8,969 nucleotides of DNA from Burkholderiales bacterium (GTDB lineage: Bacteria; Pseudomonadota; Gammaproteobacteria; Burkholderiales; Burkholderiaceae). Numbering within the stretch: position 1 is the stretch's first letter; each line of letters opens with the position of its first letter. Below are positions 1 through 6,422 of this stretch, piece after piece. The stretch covers positions 1 to 8,969 of the forward strand of contig CANFNO010000076.1 of the NCBI GenBank assembly GCA_947447845.1. The letters are read 5' to 3'. The translations under genes were made by a program, and so were the position numbers. The notes beneath the pieces were generated by a model. It was not told the DNA's origin. It saw only the letters and a program-made list of their open reading frames with translations, and made no database searches.

Positions 1-192
1 GTCGGCGTGCGTGGTCATGCTCTTGTAAAAGTCGGCACTGCTCAGTGACAAGACGACGGCGCACATGCCTGCCAAGTCGTAAATGCCCAGTTCCCGTGCG
101 CCGACGTAAGCGCTGCCGGTGGCACGAACTTCACCGGTTTCCACCAAGGCTTTCACAACCGAAAGTTTGCAATGCGGCGTTGATTTCTCCAT
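1..192 (-). CDS. mqsR: MqsR-type mRNA interferase toxin (N-terminal 64 residues, cut by window edge)
   Basis: This is the 5' part of a gene reading off the left edge; 64 codons are visible and the family is about 98 residues long. The protein begins MEKSTPHCKL and contains DFYKSMTTHAD near residues 54-64. Both stretches closely match what I remember of E. coli MqsR (MEKRTPH..., DFYKSMTTYSD). MqsR is a RelE-fold ribonuclease that cuts mRNA mainly at GCU and is neutralised by the antitoxin MqsA, encoded just downstream of the toxin. The lysine at residue 57 aligns with catalytic Lys56 of E. coli MqsR after a one-residue insertion; the other catalytic residues (Gln68, Tyr81) would lie outside the window. 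The ATG lies 18 nt after the hsdM stop codon, and a weak AGTAGG Shine-Dalgarno sits about 9 nt upstream. An mqsA gene is expected beyond the edge but is not seen. Family assignment is strong; activity is inferred. Confidence 0.9.
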   Translation of the reverse strand, partial: MEKSTPHCKLSVVKALVETGEVRATGSAYVGARELGIYDLAGMCAVVLSLSSADFYKSMTTHAD

Positions 193-198
193 GGATAT

Positions 199-213
199 TA
201 ACCTACTTGGTTA
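199..213. promoter_or_regulatory. MqsA-like operator palindrome
   Basis: The 15-bp sequence TAACCTACTTGGTTA has perfect 5-bp arms (TAACC/GGTTA) around a 5-nt centre. The known MqsA operators of E. coli have the form AACCT-N(2-4)-AGGTT, so the arms match and only one half-site base (T for A) differs. It lies just upstream of mqsR, covers the toxin's Shine-Dalgarno and includes the hsdM stop codon (211-213). Binding by the MqsA antitoxin or the MqsRA complex would repress mqsR; this is inferred from position and similarity. Confidence 0.7.
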
Positions 214-1683
214 TTTTACGCCAGTGCCCAAGGACTTTGCCAGGACGCTCCGCAGTGCGTCCCGCAACCCTTGCGCCTCTGTTTGCAGCCGCGCGTAGTC
301 GGCCAGCAGTTGCTCCGGGTCGTGGCTGATGGCGTCCACGGCGTGGGGGTTTTTCTGGTCGAGGTTGTAGCTGGATGCCTTGATCTGCTCAATGCTCACC
401 TTCCAGGCGCGTTCGTTCTCGGTACGGGAGGCAAAGCCGTCGGCCTCAGTGCCCCACCAGGCTTTCTCGGCCTCAAACTCTTCGATGCGGATGGGCTTGG
501 TTTTGTTGTAGTTCTTCACGCCCGCCGGATAGGGGTGCTCGTAGTACCAGATGTGTTGGGTGGGCGTGCCCTTGGTGAAGAACAGCAGGTTGGTCTTGAT
601 GCCGGTATAGGGCGCAAACACGCCGTTGGGCAGGCGCACGATGGTGTGCAGGTTGCACTCATTGAGCAGCTGTTCTTTGATGCGGGTTTTGACGCCCTCG
701 CCAAACAGGGTGCCGTCCGGCAACACCAGGGCGGCGCGTCCAGTCGTCTTGAGTATGTGCTTGATCAACACCAGAAACAGGTCCGCCGTTTCCTTGGTGC
801 GCACATCGCTGGGAAAGCCTTGCTCAATGCCCGGCTCTTCCACGCCACCAAAGGGCGGATTGGTGAGCACCACGTCCACGCGGTCGGCCTGCGTCACTTC
901 GCGCAGCGGGCGGGCCAGGGTGTTGCCGTGGGTGATGAGGCTGGGCACCTCAATGCCATGCAGCATGAGGTTGGTGACGCACAGCATATGGGGCAGCTGT
1001 TTTTTCTCCACGCCGGTGATGCTGGCCTGCAGCACGGCTTCTTGCGCGGTGTTTTGCACTTGTTTGCGCAGGTGTTCGATGGCGCAGACCAGAAAGCCGC
1101 CGGTGCCGGTGGCGGGGTCCAACACCTTCTCGCCCAGGCGCGGGTTGACCATGTCCACCATGAACTGGGTGACGGCGCGGGGGGTATAAAACTCGCCCGC
1201 GTTGCCGGCGCTTTGCAGGTCCTTGAGGATTTTTTCGTAGAGGTCGTTGAACTGGTGGCGCTCGGCCTGGCGGTTGAAGTCAATGGCGCCCAGCTTGTTG
1301 ATGACCTGGCGCAGCAGGTGGCCGCTTTTCATGTAGTTGTAGGCGTCTTCAAACACGCCGCGCACCACATAGCCGCGCGGGTTGCGCTGGGCGTCTCCAC
1401 CCAGGGTTTTGAGCGCGCCAAACAGATCGTTGTTGACAAAGCTGAGCAGGGTGTCGCCGGTGATGCCCTCTGCGTCTGCCGCCCAGTTGCGCCAGCGCAG
1501 GCGCTCGGGGATGGGGCTGGTGTAGCGGTCGCGGGTGAGCTCCATCTCTTCCTCCAGCGCGTCAAACACCTTGAGGAACAACAGCCAGGTAAGTTGCGAG
1601 ATGCGTTGGGCGTCGCCGTCGACGCCGCTGTCTTGGCGCATCACGTCCTGTATGGATTTGATGACGCTGGATAGGTTGGACAT
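211..1683 (-). CDS. hsdM: Type I restriction-modification DNA methyltransferase subunit HsdM
   Basis: This 490-residue protein is the N6-adenine methyltransferase subunit of a Type I restriction-modification complex; with HsdS it forms the M2S modification enzyme that protects host DNA. Residues 1-130 form the helical HsdM N-terminal domain. GNAGEFYTPRAV (160-171) is the conserved stretch entering the methyltransferase domain. DPATGTGGF (189-197) is the S-adenosylmethionine-binding motif I and NPPF (275-278) is catalytic motif IV. The C-terminal 35 residues look helical, consistent with contacts to HsdS or HsdR. I chose the ATG at 1683 (MSNLSSVIKSIQ) because it begins the conserved domain. 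An in-frame TTG at 1752 would add 23 residues that do not look conserved, though the Shine-Dalgarno before 1683 is weak. The gene is downstream of hsdR (69-nt gap) and ends 18 nt before mqsR, where hsdS would normally follow. Confidence 0.95.
   Translation of the reverse strand: MSNLSSVIKSIQDVMRQDSGVDGDAQRISQLTWLLFLKVFDALEEEMELTRDRYTSPIPERLRWRNWAADAEGITGDTLLSFVNNDLFGALKTLGGDAQRNPRGYVVRGVFEDAYNYMKSGHLLRQVINKLGAIDFNRQAERHQFNDLYEKILKDLQSAGNAGEFYTPRAVTQFMVDMVNPRLGEKVLDPATGTGGFLVCAIEHLRKQVQNTAQEAVLQASITGVEKKQLPHMLCVTNLMLHGIEVPSLITHGNTLARPLREVTQADRVDVVLTNPPFGGVEEPGIEQGFPSDVRTKETADLFLVLIKHILKTTGRAALVLPDGTLFGEGVKTRIKEQLLNECNLHTIVRLPNGVFAPYTGIKTNLLFFTKGTPTQHIWYYEHPYPAGVKNYNKTKPIRIEEFEAEKAWWGTEADGFASRTENERAWKVSIEQIKASSYNLDQKNPHAVDAISHDPEQLLADYARLQTEAQGLRDALRSVLAKSLGTGVK
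213..218 (-). promoter_or_regulatory. Possible -10 box for mqsR inside the end of hsdM
   Basis: On the minus strand these bases read TAAAAT, one mismatch from TATAAT. Transcription would begin near position 206, inside the MqsA-like palindrome, as expected for an autorepressed toxin-antitoxin promoter. The best -35 candidate (TGGCAA at 237-242, 18-bp spacer) is poor, so this is a tentative call. If real, mqsR can be expressed independently of hsdRM. Confidence 0.35.
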
Positions 1684-1717
1684 GCTCGTTGTAGGTTTTG
1701 TGAATGAATCAGGGCAA

Positions 1718-1731
1718 ACCCCGACCGGGGC
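1718..1731. other. Short GC hairpin between hsdR and hsdM
   Basis: The core CCCCGACCGGGG (1719-1730) folds into a stem of CCCCG/CGGGG in the 69-nt hsdR-hsdM gap. On the minus-strand transcript it reads AGCCCC-GGTC-GGGGTTT, so the stem is followed by three U residues. That is too short a U-tract for a convincing intrinsic terminator. It could be a weak attenuator or an mRNA-processing or stability element that changes the HsdM:HsdR ratio. The structure is seen; the role is a guess. Confidence 0.3.
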
Positions 1732-1752
1732 TGTGCGTGCGCCGTCGGGCAA

Positions 1753-4260
1753 TCAGGGGGTGATTGTGGCGTACAGCTCCCGTTCCAGCCTGTGCAGGGC
1801 ACCCAGGTATTCGGCTCGGCCACCAAAGCTTTTGATGATCTCGGCCGGGCGGCCCAGGTCGGTGAAGGGTTGTACGTTGAAAACGGTGTCGGCCTCGATG
1901 GTGGCAATGCCTTCATCGGCGTATTTGTCCAGCAGCGCGTCCATCACCTTGCGGGCCATGGGGCCGTAGTGGGTAAAGACGTTGCGCTTTTTGACGCGGC
2001 TGGCGCGCTCGCGCCGGGTCAGCGGAGGCATGTTGTAGGCCACATGCAGCAGCAAATCAAACGGGTCGAGGTCGGTGCCGCCCTCTTTGCCTAGCTCTTC
2101 GGCCAGCGCCTCAATCAACACGCCTTGCGCCTCCAGTTCCAGCAGCAGGGCGGCTTTGCGGTCGGCGTCGTTCCAGGCCTGCAGAAATTTGTCCAGCGAG
2201 TCGTATTGTTTGGTGAGGTTGATGCGGGTGTAGTCGCGCAGGCTCTCCGTAATAAGCTTTCCCTGGGCGTTGAGGTATTGCACGCGCTCGCGCGCAATGG
2301 CCACGGTGACCATGCCGCCGACCACGTATTTTTTGGGCTCGTCGCTGCCGGGCGCAAAGGGGCCTAGAGGCGGCAGGCCGTCCACCAGCGGGGCCGGGTC
2401 GGTGCCAAGGGCGTCCAAGGGTAAAGCTGGCTGTGCGTCCGGCGGCGCGTCAGGTGGAGCAATGGGTTGGCCAGGCTGAGGCTCGTAAATTTGTACCGGC
2501 TCGCCATCAAAGTCCTTGTCGGCAAACAGCTCGGTGGCGCGCTTGAAGTCGAGGATGGTGAACCAGGTCTTGCCCAGGTCTTCGCGCAGGCGGGTGCCCC
2601 GGCCAATGATTTGCTTGAACAGCGTCATGGATCGGATGTTCTGGTCCAACACGATGAGTTTGCAGGTCTGCGCGTCCACGCCCGTGCTCATGAGCTTGGA
2701 GGTGGTGGCAATCACCGGATACGGCTTTTCGGGGTCAATGAAGTTGTCGAGCTCGCGCTTGCCTTCGGGGTTGTCGCCGGTAATCTGCACCACGTATTTG
2801 GGGTTGGCGGCGCAGATGTCTGCATTGGCGTTGGAGAGGGCCTGGCGCATGCGGGCGGCGTGGTCTATGTCCTCGCAAAACACAATGGTCTTGGCATGGC
2901 GGTCGGTGGCTTTGAGGTATTCGGTGATCTTGGCTGCCACGGCTTCGTCGCGTTTTTCCAGCACCAGTTTGCGGTTCATGTCGGTGCCGGTGTAGATGCG
3001 GTCTTCGATCAGGTTGCCGTGCTTGTCGGTCATGCCAGTGGTGGGACGCCAGCCAAAGGCGTCTTTGTCCAGGTCGACGCGGATCACCTTGTAGGGCGCC
3101 AGATACCCGTCTTCAATGCCTTGCTTGAGGCTGTAGGTGTAAATGGCTTCGCCAAAGTAGTCGCTGTTGGAGATGTCTTTGGTTTCTTTGGGCGTGGCAG
3201 TCAGGCCAACCTGGGTGGCGCTGGCAAAGTAGGTGAGGATTTCGCGCCAGGCAGAGTCCTCGTCGGCGCTGCCCCTGTGGCACTCGTCCACCACAATGAG
3301 GTCGAAGAAGTCCGGGCTGAACTGTTTGTAGATGTTTTGCGACTCTTCGGTGCCGCTCACGGCTTGGTAGAGCGAGAGGTAAATCTCGTAGCTTTTGTCC
3401 ACCAGCTTGGTGGTCTTGTGGACGGCAAGGTCCACTTCTTCCAGCGTGATTTTGCCCTCGGCATCCACGCGCTCCACTCCTTTGGCATTGGGGCTGAGCT
3501 TGGCCATGGCGCCCTTAAAAGGCCGGAAGTCGTTGACCATGGTTTGGTCAATCAAGATGTTGCGGTCGGCCAGGAACAGGATGCGCTTTTGGCCGCCGGG
3601 CTTGTCCGCGTGCCAGGGCGACTTCCACAGCCGGTGAATGATCTGGAAGGCGGTGTAGGTCTTGCCGGTACCGGTGGCCATGACCAGCAGCACGCGGTTT
3701 TGCCCAGCGGCAATGGCTTCAACCGTGCGGTTGATGGCATTGAGCTGGTAGTAACGCGGCGTTTTGGCCGTGGTGGCCAGGGCATAGTCAAACCCGGCCA
3801 CGCTTTGCACAGCGGTGCTCCAGCCTTTCCAGGCGCAGTAGCGCGCCCACAAGTCTTGGGGCGATGGAAACTGGTCCAGCGTAAGGTTTTGCTCCAACAC
3901 ACCCATGGCCAATGTGGCATCGCGGAACACAAAGCCTTCGCCGTTGCTGGCAAAACTGAAGGGCACGTCCAGCAGTTGCGCGTAGTGGATGGCCTGCTGC
4001 ATGCCGGCCTGCACCGATAGGCGAGACTTTTTGGCTTCCACCACCGCCAGCGGTATGTTGGGTTTGAGGCACAGCACAAAGTCGGCAAACAGCACGGTGG
4101 ACTGGTCACGCCGGGCCGTTTTGCCACGCACCACCACCCGGCCGGCGCGCAAGGGGTATTGGGCGTATATCTGGTCTAGGGTATGCCAGCCGGCTTGCAC
4201 CATGGCTGGCCGGATAAATTTGTCGCTGATGTCGCTCTCAGATTGTTGTTCTTTGTTCAA
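1753..4260 (-). CDS. hsdR: Type I restriction endonuclease subunit HsdR (EcoEI-like)
   Basis: This 835-residue protein is the motor and nuclease subunit of a Type I restriction enzyme, which translocates DNA from an unmethylated target and cuts at a distance. The N-terminal nuclease domain carries D60 and E75-A-K77, a PD-(D/E)XK active site. A superfamily 2 helicase core follows: Q172 (Q-motif), ATGTGKT 195-201 (Walker A), DECH 325-328 (motif II), TATP 354-357 (motif III), TSKLMSTGVDA 520-530 (motif V) and QIIGRGTR 550-557 (motif VI). A proline-rich linker (about 593-636) leads to a C-terminal domain resembling the EcoEI HsdR C-terminus, pointing to a Type IB-like system. The start is TTG at 4260: AAGAGGT lies 4 nt upstream, and the next methionine (residue 20) would remove the start of the nuclease domain. 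All key motifs are intact, so the subunit looks functional. hsdM follows after 69 nt. Confidence 0.95.
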   Translation of the reverse strand: MNKEQQSESDISDKFIRPAMVQAGWHTLDQIYAQYPLRAGRVVVRGKTARRDQSTVLFADFVLCLKPNIPLAVVEAKKSRLSVQAGMQQAIHYAQLLDVPFSFASNGEGFVFRDATLAMGVLEQNLTLDQFPSPQDLWARYCAWKGWSTAVQSVAGFDYALATTAKTPRYYQLNAINRTVEAIAAGQNRVLLVMATGTGKTYTAFQIIHRLWKSPWHADKPGGQKRILFLADRNILIDQTMVNDFRPFKGAMAKLSPNAKGVERVDAEGKITLEEVDLAVHKTTKLVDKSYEIYLSLYQAVSGTEESQNIYKQFSPDFFDLIVVDECHRGSADEDSAWREILTYFASATQVGLTATPKETKDISNSDYFGEAIYTYSLKQGIEDGYLAPYKVIRVDLDKDAFGWRPTTGMTDKHGNLIEDRIYTGTDMNRKLVLEKRDEAVAAKITEYLKATDRHAKTIVFCEDIDHAARMRQALSNANADICAANPKYVVQITGDNPEGKRELDNFIDPEKPYPVIATTSKLMSTGVDAQTCKLIVLDQNIRSMTLFKQIIGRGTRLREDLGKTWFTILDFKRATELFADKDFDGEPVQIYEPQPGQPIAPPDAPPDAQPALPLDALGTDPAPLVDGLPPLGPFAPGSDEPKKYVVGGMVTVAIARERVQYLNAQGKLITESLRDYTRINLTKQYDSLDKFLQAWNDADRKAALLLELEAQGVLIEALAEELGKEGGTDLDPFDLLLHVAYNMPPLTRRERASRVKKRNVFTHYGPMARKVMDALLDKYADEGIATIEADTVFNVQPFTDLGRPAEIIKSFGGRAEYLGALHRLERELYATITP

Positions 4261-4264
4261 GCGG

Positions 4265-4271
4265 ACCTCTT
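4265..4271 (-). promoter_or_regulatory. Shine-Dalgarno fixing the TTG start of hsdR
   Basis: On the minus strand the bases read AAGAGGT, 4 nt before the TTG codon at 4260. This good ribosome-binding site is the main reason for accepting the non-ATG start. Confidence 0.6.
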
Positions 4272-4275
4272 ATGT

Positions 4276-4296
4276 CCACGCCAAAAACAGGCGTGG
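4276..4296. promoter_or_regulatory. Perfect 7-bp inverted repeat in the hsdR leader
   Basis: The arms CCACGCC (4276-4282) and GGCGTGG (4290-4296) are perfectly complementary around a 7-nt A-rich loop. The element sits 15 nt upstream of the hsdR TTG start and just before its Shine-Dalgarno. It could be an operator for a dimeric repressor or a stem-loop in the hsdR leader. No regulator gene is visible in the window. The structure is seen; the function is inferred. Confidence 0.45.
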
Positions 4297-4323
4297 CCGG
4301 AGCAGTCTAACCGGCGAATCGCC

Positions 4324-4361
4324 TTGCCGAAAGGGCAGGCGGGTGTTGGCGCAATCGGCAA
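4324..4361. repeat. Spaced inverted repeat in the hsdR-lolC divergent region
   Basis: TTGCCGA (4324-4330) and TCGGCAA (4355-4361) are perfect 7-bp complements 24 nt apart. The spacing suits two half-sites for a regulator better than a stable hairpin, but a chance match in GC-rich DNA is quite possible. I found no convincing promoter for either divergent gene in 4262-4391. Confidence 0.3.
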
Positions 4362-4364
4362 AGG

Positions 4365-4396
4365 TTCACGCCGTAATGCCACAATCCACGCGTGAA
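4365..4396 (+). promoter_or_regulatory. Inverted repeat whose right arm contains the lolC GTG start
   Basis: TTCACGC (4365-4371) pairs perfectly with GCGTGAA (4390-4396) across an 18-nt loop. The right arm includes the GTG start codon of lolC (4392-4394). If it forms in the mRNA, it would bury the initiation codon of a gene that also lacks a clear Shine-Dalgarno. It may equally be a protein-binding site or a chance match. Confidence 0.35.
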
Positions 4397-5651
4397 ACAA
4401 ATTCCCTATGAACTGCTGATTGGCTGGCGCTATACCCGTGCAGGCCGCGCAACGCGGCGTAACGGCTTTATTTCCTTTATCTCGGGTGTCTCCATGCTCG
4501 GTATTGGCCTGGGCGTGGCGGCGCTCATCATCGTGCTGAGCGTGATGAACGGCTTCCAAAAGGAAGTGCGTGACCGCATGCTCAGCGTCGTTTCCCACAT
4601 CGAGGTGTATGCCAATGGCGGTGTCGCCTTGCCCGATCTGGCCACTACCCTGACGGAGGTCAAAGCCCATCCCCTGGTGATCGGTGCTGCGCCTTTTATT
4701 GCGGCACAGGCCTTGTTGGCGCGCGGCGAGGACATGAAGGGCGTGATGGTGCGCGGCATTGACCCGGCGCTGGAGCATGAAGTAACTGATCTGGCCAACG
4801 GCCCGCAGGCGGCGGTGCTGAGCCAATTGAAGGCCGGTGAGTTTGGCGTGGTGCTGGGGGCCGAGTTGGCGCGATCCTTGGGTGTGCGTGCCGGTGACAA
4901 GGTGACCTTGGTCTCGCCCAGCGGCGAGGTCACACCGGCTGGAGTGGTGCCGCGCCTGAAGCAGATGACGGTGACGGGCACTTTTGATTCCGGCCACTTC
5001 GAATACGACTCTGCCCTGGTGATGATGCACTGGCAAGACGCAGCGCGCATCTTCCGCCTCGAAGGCCCAACCGGCGTGCGCCTCAAGCTGAGCGATCTGC
5101 ATCAGGCGCCCCGCGTGGCGGCAGAGCTCGGGCGCAGCATGTCGGGGCAGCTTTATATCCGCGACTGGACGCGCCAGAACCGCACCTGGTTTGCGGCAGT
5201 GCAGGTCGAAAAACGCATGATGTTCATCATCCTGACGCTGATCGTGGCGGTGGCCGCGTTCAACCTGGTCAGCACCTTGGTGATGACTGTCACCGACAAG
5301 CGCGCCGACATCGCCATCCTGCGCACGCTGGGTGCCAGCCCGGGCAGCATCATGGGCATTTTTGTGGTGCAGGGCGCGATGGTGGGGGTGATTGGCACGC
5401 TCGGCGGGCTGCTGCTGGGCCTGGGCATTGCCTACAACATCGATGTGATCGTGCCCGCGCTGGAACGCGCATTGGGCGCCACCTTCCTGCCGCAAGACAT
5501 TTACCTGATCAGCCGCATGCCCAGCGACCCGCAAATGAACGACATCCTGCCGATTGGCCTCATTGCGCTGGTGCTGGCCTTTGTCGCCACGCTGTATCCG
5601 AGTTGGCGTGCCAGCCGCGTGAACCCTGCCGAGGCCCTGCGTTATGAGTAA
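4392..5651 (+). CDS. lolC: Lipoprotein-releasing ABC transporter permease LolC/LolE family (possibly LolF-type)
   Basis: This 419-residue inner-membrane permease belongs to the complex that extracts outer-membrane lipoproteins from the inner membrane and hands them to periplasmic LolA. It shows the MacB/FtsX-type layout: one N-terminal membrane helix (about 27-51), a periplasmic domain (about 52-273), and three C-terminal helices (about 276-300, 320-347, 385-406), ending [20 protein letters not shown] (about 176-187) matches the position and pattern of the LolC Hook that docks LolA. Only one permease gene accompanies lolD, whereas E. coli has lolC and lolE. A homodimeric LolF-like permease is therefore likely, unless a second gene lies elsewhere. 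The start is GTG; the N-terminus ([13 protein letters not shown]) fits the family, but no good Shine-Dalgarno is seen. It overlaps lolD by 8 nt. Confidence 0.93.
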   Translation: MKQIPYELLIGWRYTRAGRATRRNGFISFISGVSMLGIGLGVAALIIVLSVMNGFQKEVRDRMLSVVSHIEVYANGGVALPDLATTLTEVKAHPLVIGAAPFIAAQALLARGEDMKGVMVRGIDPALEHEVTDLANGPQAAVLSQLKAGEFGVVLGAELARSLGVRAGDKVTLVSPSGEVTPAGVVPRLKQMTVTGTFDSGHFEYDSALVMMHWQDAARIFRLEGPTGVRLKLSDLHQAPRVAAELGRSMSGQLYIRDWTRQNRTWFAAVQVEKRMMFIILTLIVAVAAFNLVSTLVMTVTDKRADIAILRTLGASPGSIMGIFVVQGAMVGVIGTLGGLLLGLGIAYNIDVIVPALERALGATFLPQDIYLISRMPSDPQMNDILPIGLIALVLAFVATLYPSWRASRVNPAEALRYE

Positions 5652-6414
5652 GGAAATGACCCCCACGGTCGGCACTGGCGTGTCCTCCCTGCCCCCCGAG
5701 GGGGCCGTCTTCGGCTTGGGGCGGCCCGGCGCCGAAGCGCAAGTTATCAGTTGCGTTGGACTGACCAAGCGCTTCCACGAAGGGCTGCTCGACGTCACGG
5801 TGTTGCAAGGCGTGGACTTGAGCGTGCAAAAGGGCGAGACGCTGGCCATCGTCGGCGCATCGGGCTCGGGCAAAAGCACTTTGCTGCATTTGCTGGGCGG
5901 GCTGGACGCGCCGAGCAGCGGCAGCGTTACCCTGTGTGGCGAATCGATGGCGTCATTGAATGCAGCAGAGCAGGGGCGCTTGCGCAACCGGCACCTGGGT
6001 TTTGTCTACCAGTTTCACCATTTGTTGCCCGAGTTCAGCGCGCTGGACAACGTGGCCATGCCGCTGACCATTCGTCGTGCGCCACGTGCTGAGGCCGTGC
6101 AAGCCGCCAGCGACATGCTGGCCAAAGTCGGGCTGCAAGACCGCATGCACCACCGGCCCTCCGAGTTGTCGGGCGGTGAGCGCCAGCGGGTGGCGATTGC
6201 CCGCGCCCTGGTGACGCGGCCTGATTGCGTACTGGCCGACGAGCCCACTGGCAATCTGGACCGCACCACCGCAGACGGCGTTTTTGCCCTGATGCTGGAG
6301 CTGGCACAAGCCCACGGCACCGCCTTTGTGCTGGTGACGCATGACGCCGCGCTGGCTTCGCGTTGCAGTCGCCAGTTGTCGCTGGTACTGGGCAAGTTGC
6401 AACCCACGGTCTGA
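5644..6414 (+). CDS. lolD: Lipoprotein-releasing ABC transporter ATPase LolD, with repeat-derived N-terminal extension
   Basis: This 256-residue cytoplasmic ATPase powers the Lol exporter. It has Walker [10 protein letters not shown] (71-79), a Q-loop segment with YQFHHLLPE, signature LSGGERQ (175-181), Walker [12 protein letters not shown] (196-206) and H-loop His233. HLLGGLD after Walker A and the overall pattern match LolD. The ATG overlaps the end of lolC (ATGAGTAA), with GAGG 9 nt upstream, so translation is probably coupled. The conserved domain starts only near residue 34. Residues 13-32 ([20 protein letters not shown]) are encoded by a copy of a palindromic element seen again at 8585-8651. 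No ATG, GTG or TTG lies between the element and the conserved domain, so the extension is probably translated; an internal GTG at codon 13 would still include it. The tatD-family gene follows after 8 nt. Confidence 0.95.
   Translation: MSKEMTPTVGTGVSSLPPEGAVFGLGRPGAEAQVISCVGLTKRFHEGLLDVTVLQGVDLSVQKGETLAIVGASGSGKSTLLHLLGGLDAPSSGSVTLCGESMASLNAAEQGRLRNRHLGFVYQFHHLLPEFSALDNVAMPLTIRRAPRAEAVQAASDMLAKVGLQDRMHHRPSELSGGERQRVAIARALVTRPDCVLADEPTGNLDRTTADGVFALMLELAQAHGTAFVLVTHDAALASRCSRQLSLVLGKLQPTV
5673..5737 (+). repeat. Palindromic repeat element, copy A (inside lolD)
   Basis: This element has two consecutive hairpins. The first is GCCCCC (5691-5696) paired with GGGGGC (5700-5705). The second is CTTCGGC (5709-5715) paired with GCCGAAG (5731-5737) around the 15-nt loop TTGGGGCGGCCCGGC (5716-5730). 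Copy B at 8585-8651 has the same order, a nearly identical first stem and an identical 15-nt loop, but different, still complementary, second-stem arms. Weaker similarity extends upstream from a shared CACT. The copy is in frame in lolD and adds no stop codon. I recall similar GC-rich repeats in Comamonadaceae genomes; the name and function are unknown to me. Confidence 0.75.
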
Positions 6415-6422
6415 ACGCCGCC

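Noticed and set aside
45..329. An Arg/Pro-rich 94-codon plus-strand frame at the left edge
   Set aside because: It overlaps mqsR and the end of hsdM, both recognised on the minus strand, and has no recognisable content.
271..1674. A 467-codon open frame on the plus strand opposite hsdM
   Set aside because: It is antisense to a clear HsdM with intact motifs. The translation is low-complexity (Val/Gly/His/Ala-rich) with no recognisable domain, as expected from GC-rich codon bias.
1684..1752. An N-terminal extension of HsdM from a TTG directly after the hsdR stop
   Set aside because: The extra 23 residues do not resemble HsdM, whose conserved domain begins at the ATG at 1683. It cannot be fully excluded because the Shine-Dalgarno at 1683 is weak.
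2467..4020. A 517-codon open frame on the plus strand opposite hsdR
   Set aside because: It mirrors the HsdR codons in GC-rich DNA, has no domain, and overlaps a gene with all helicase and nuclease motifs.
4257..5987. A 576-codon open frame on the minus strand opposite lolC and the start of lolD
   Set aside because: It is His/Gln/Ala/Arg-rich with no domain and is fully covered by well-supported genes on the other strand.
6363..6422. An earlier in-frame ATG (6363) for the TatD-family gene
   Set aside because: It lies inside lolD and would put 20 unconserved residues before the HxH motif. The ATG at 6423 gives the usual family N-terminus.
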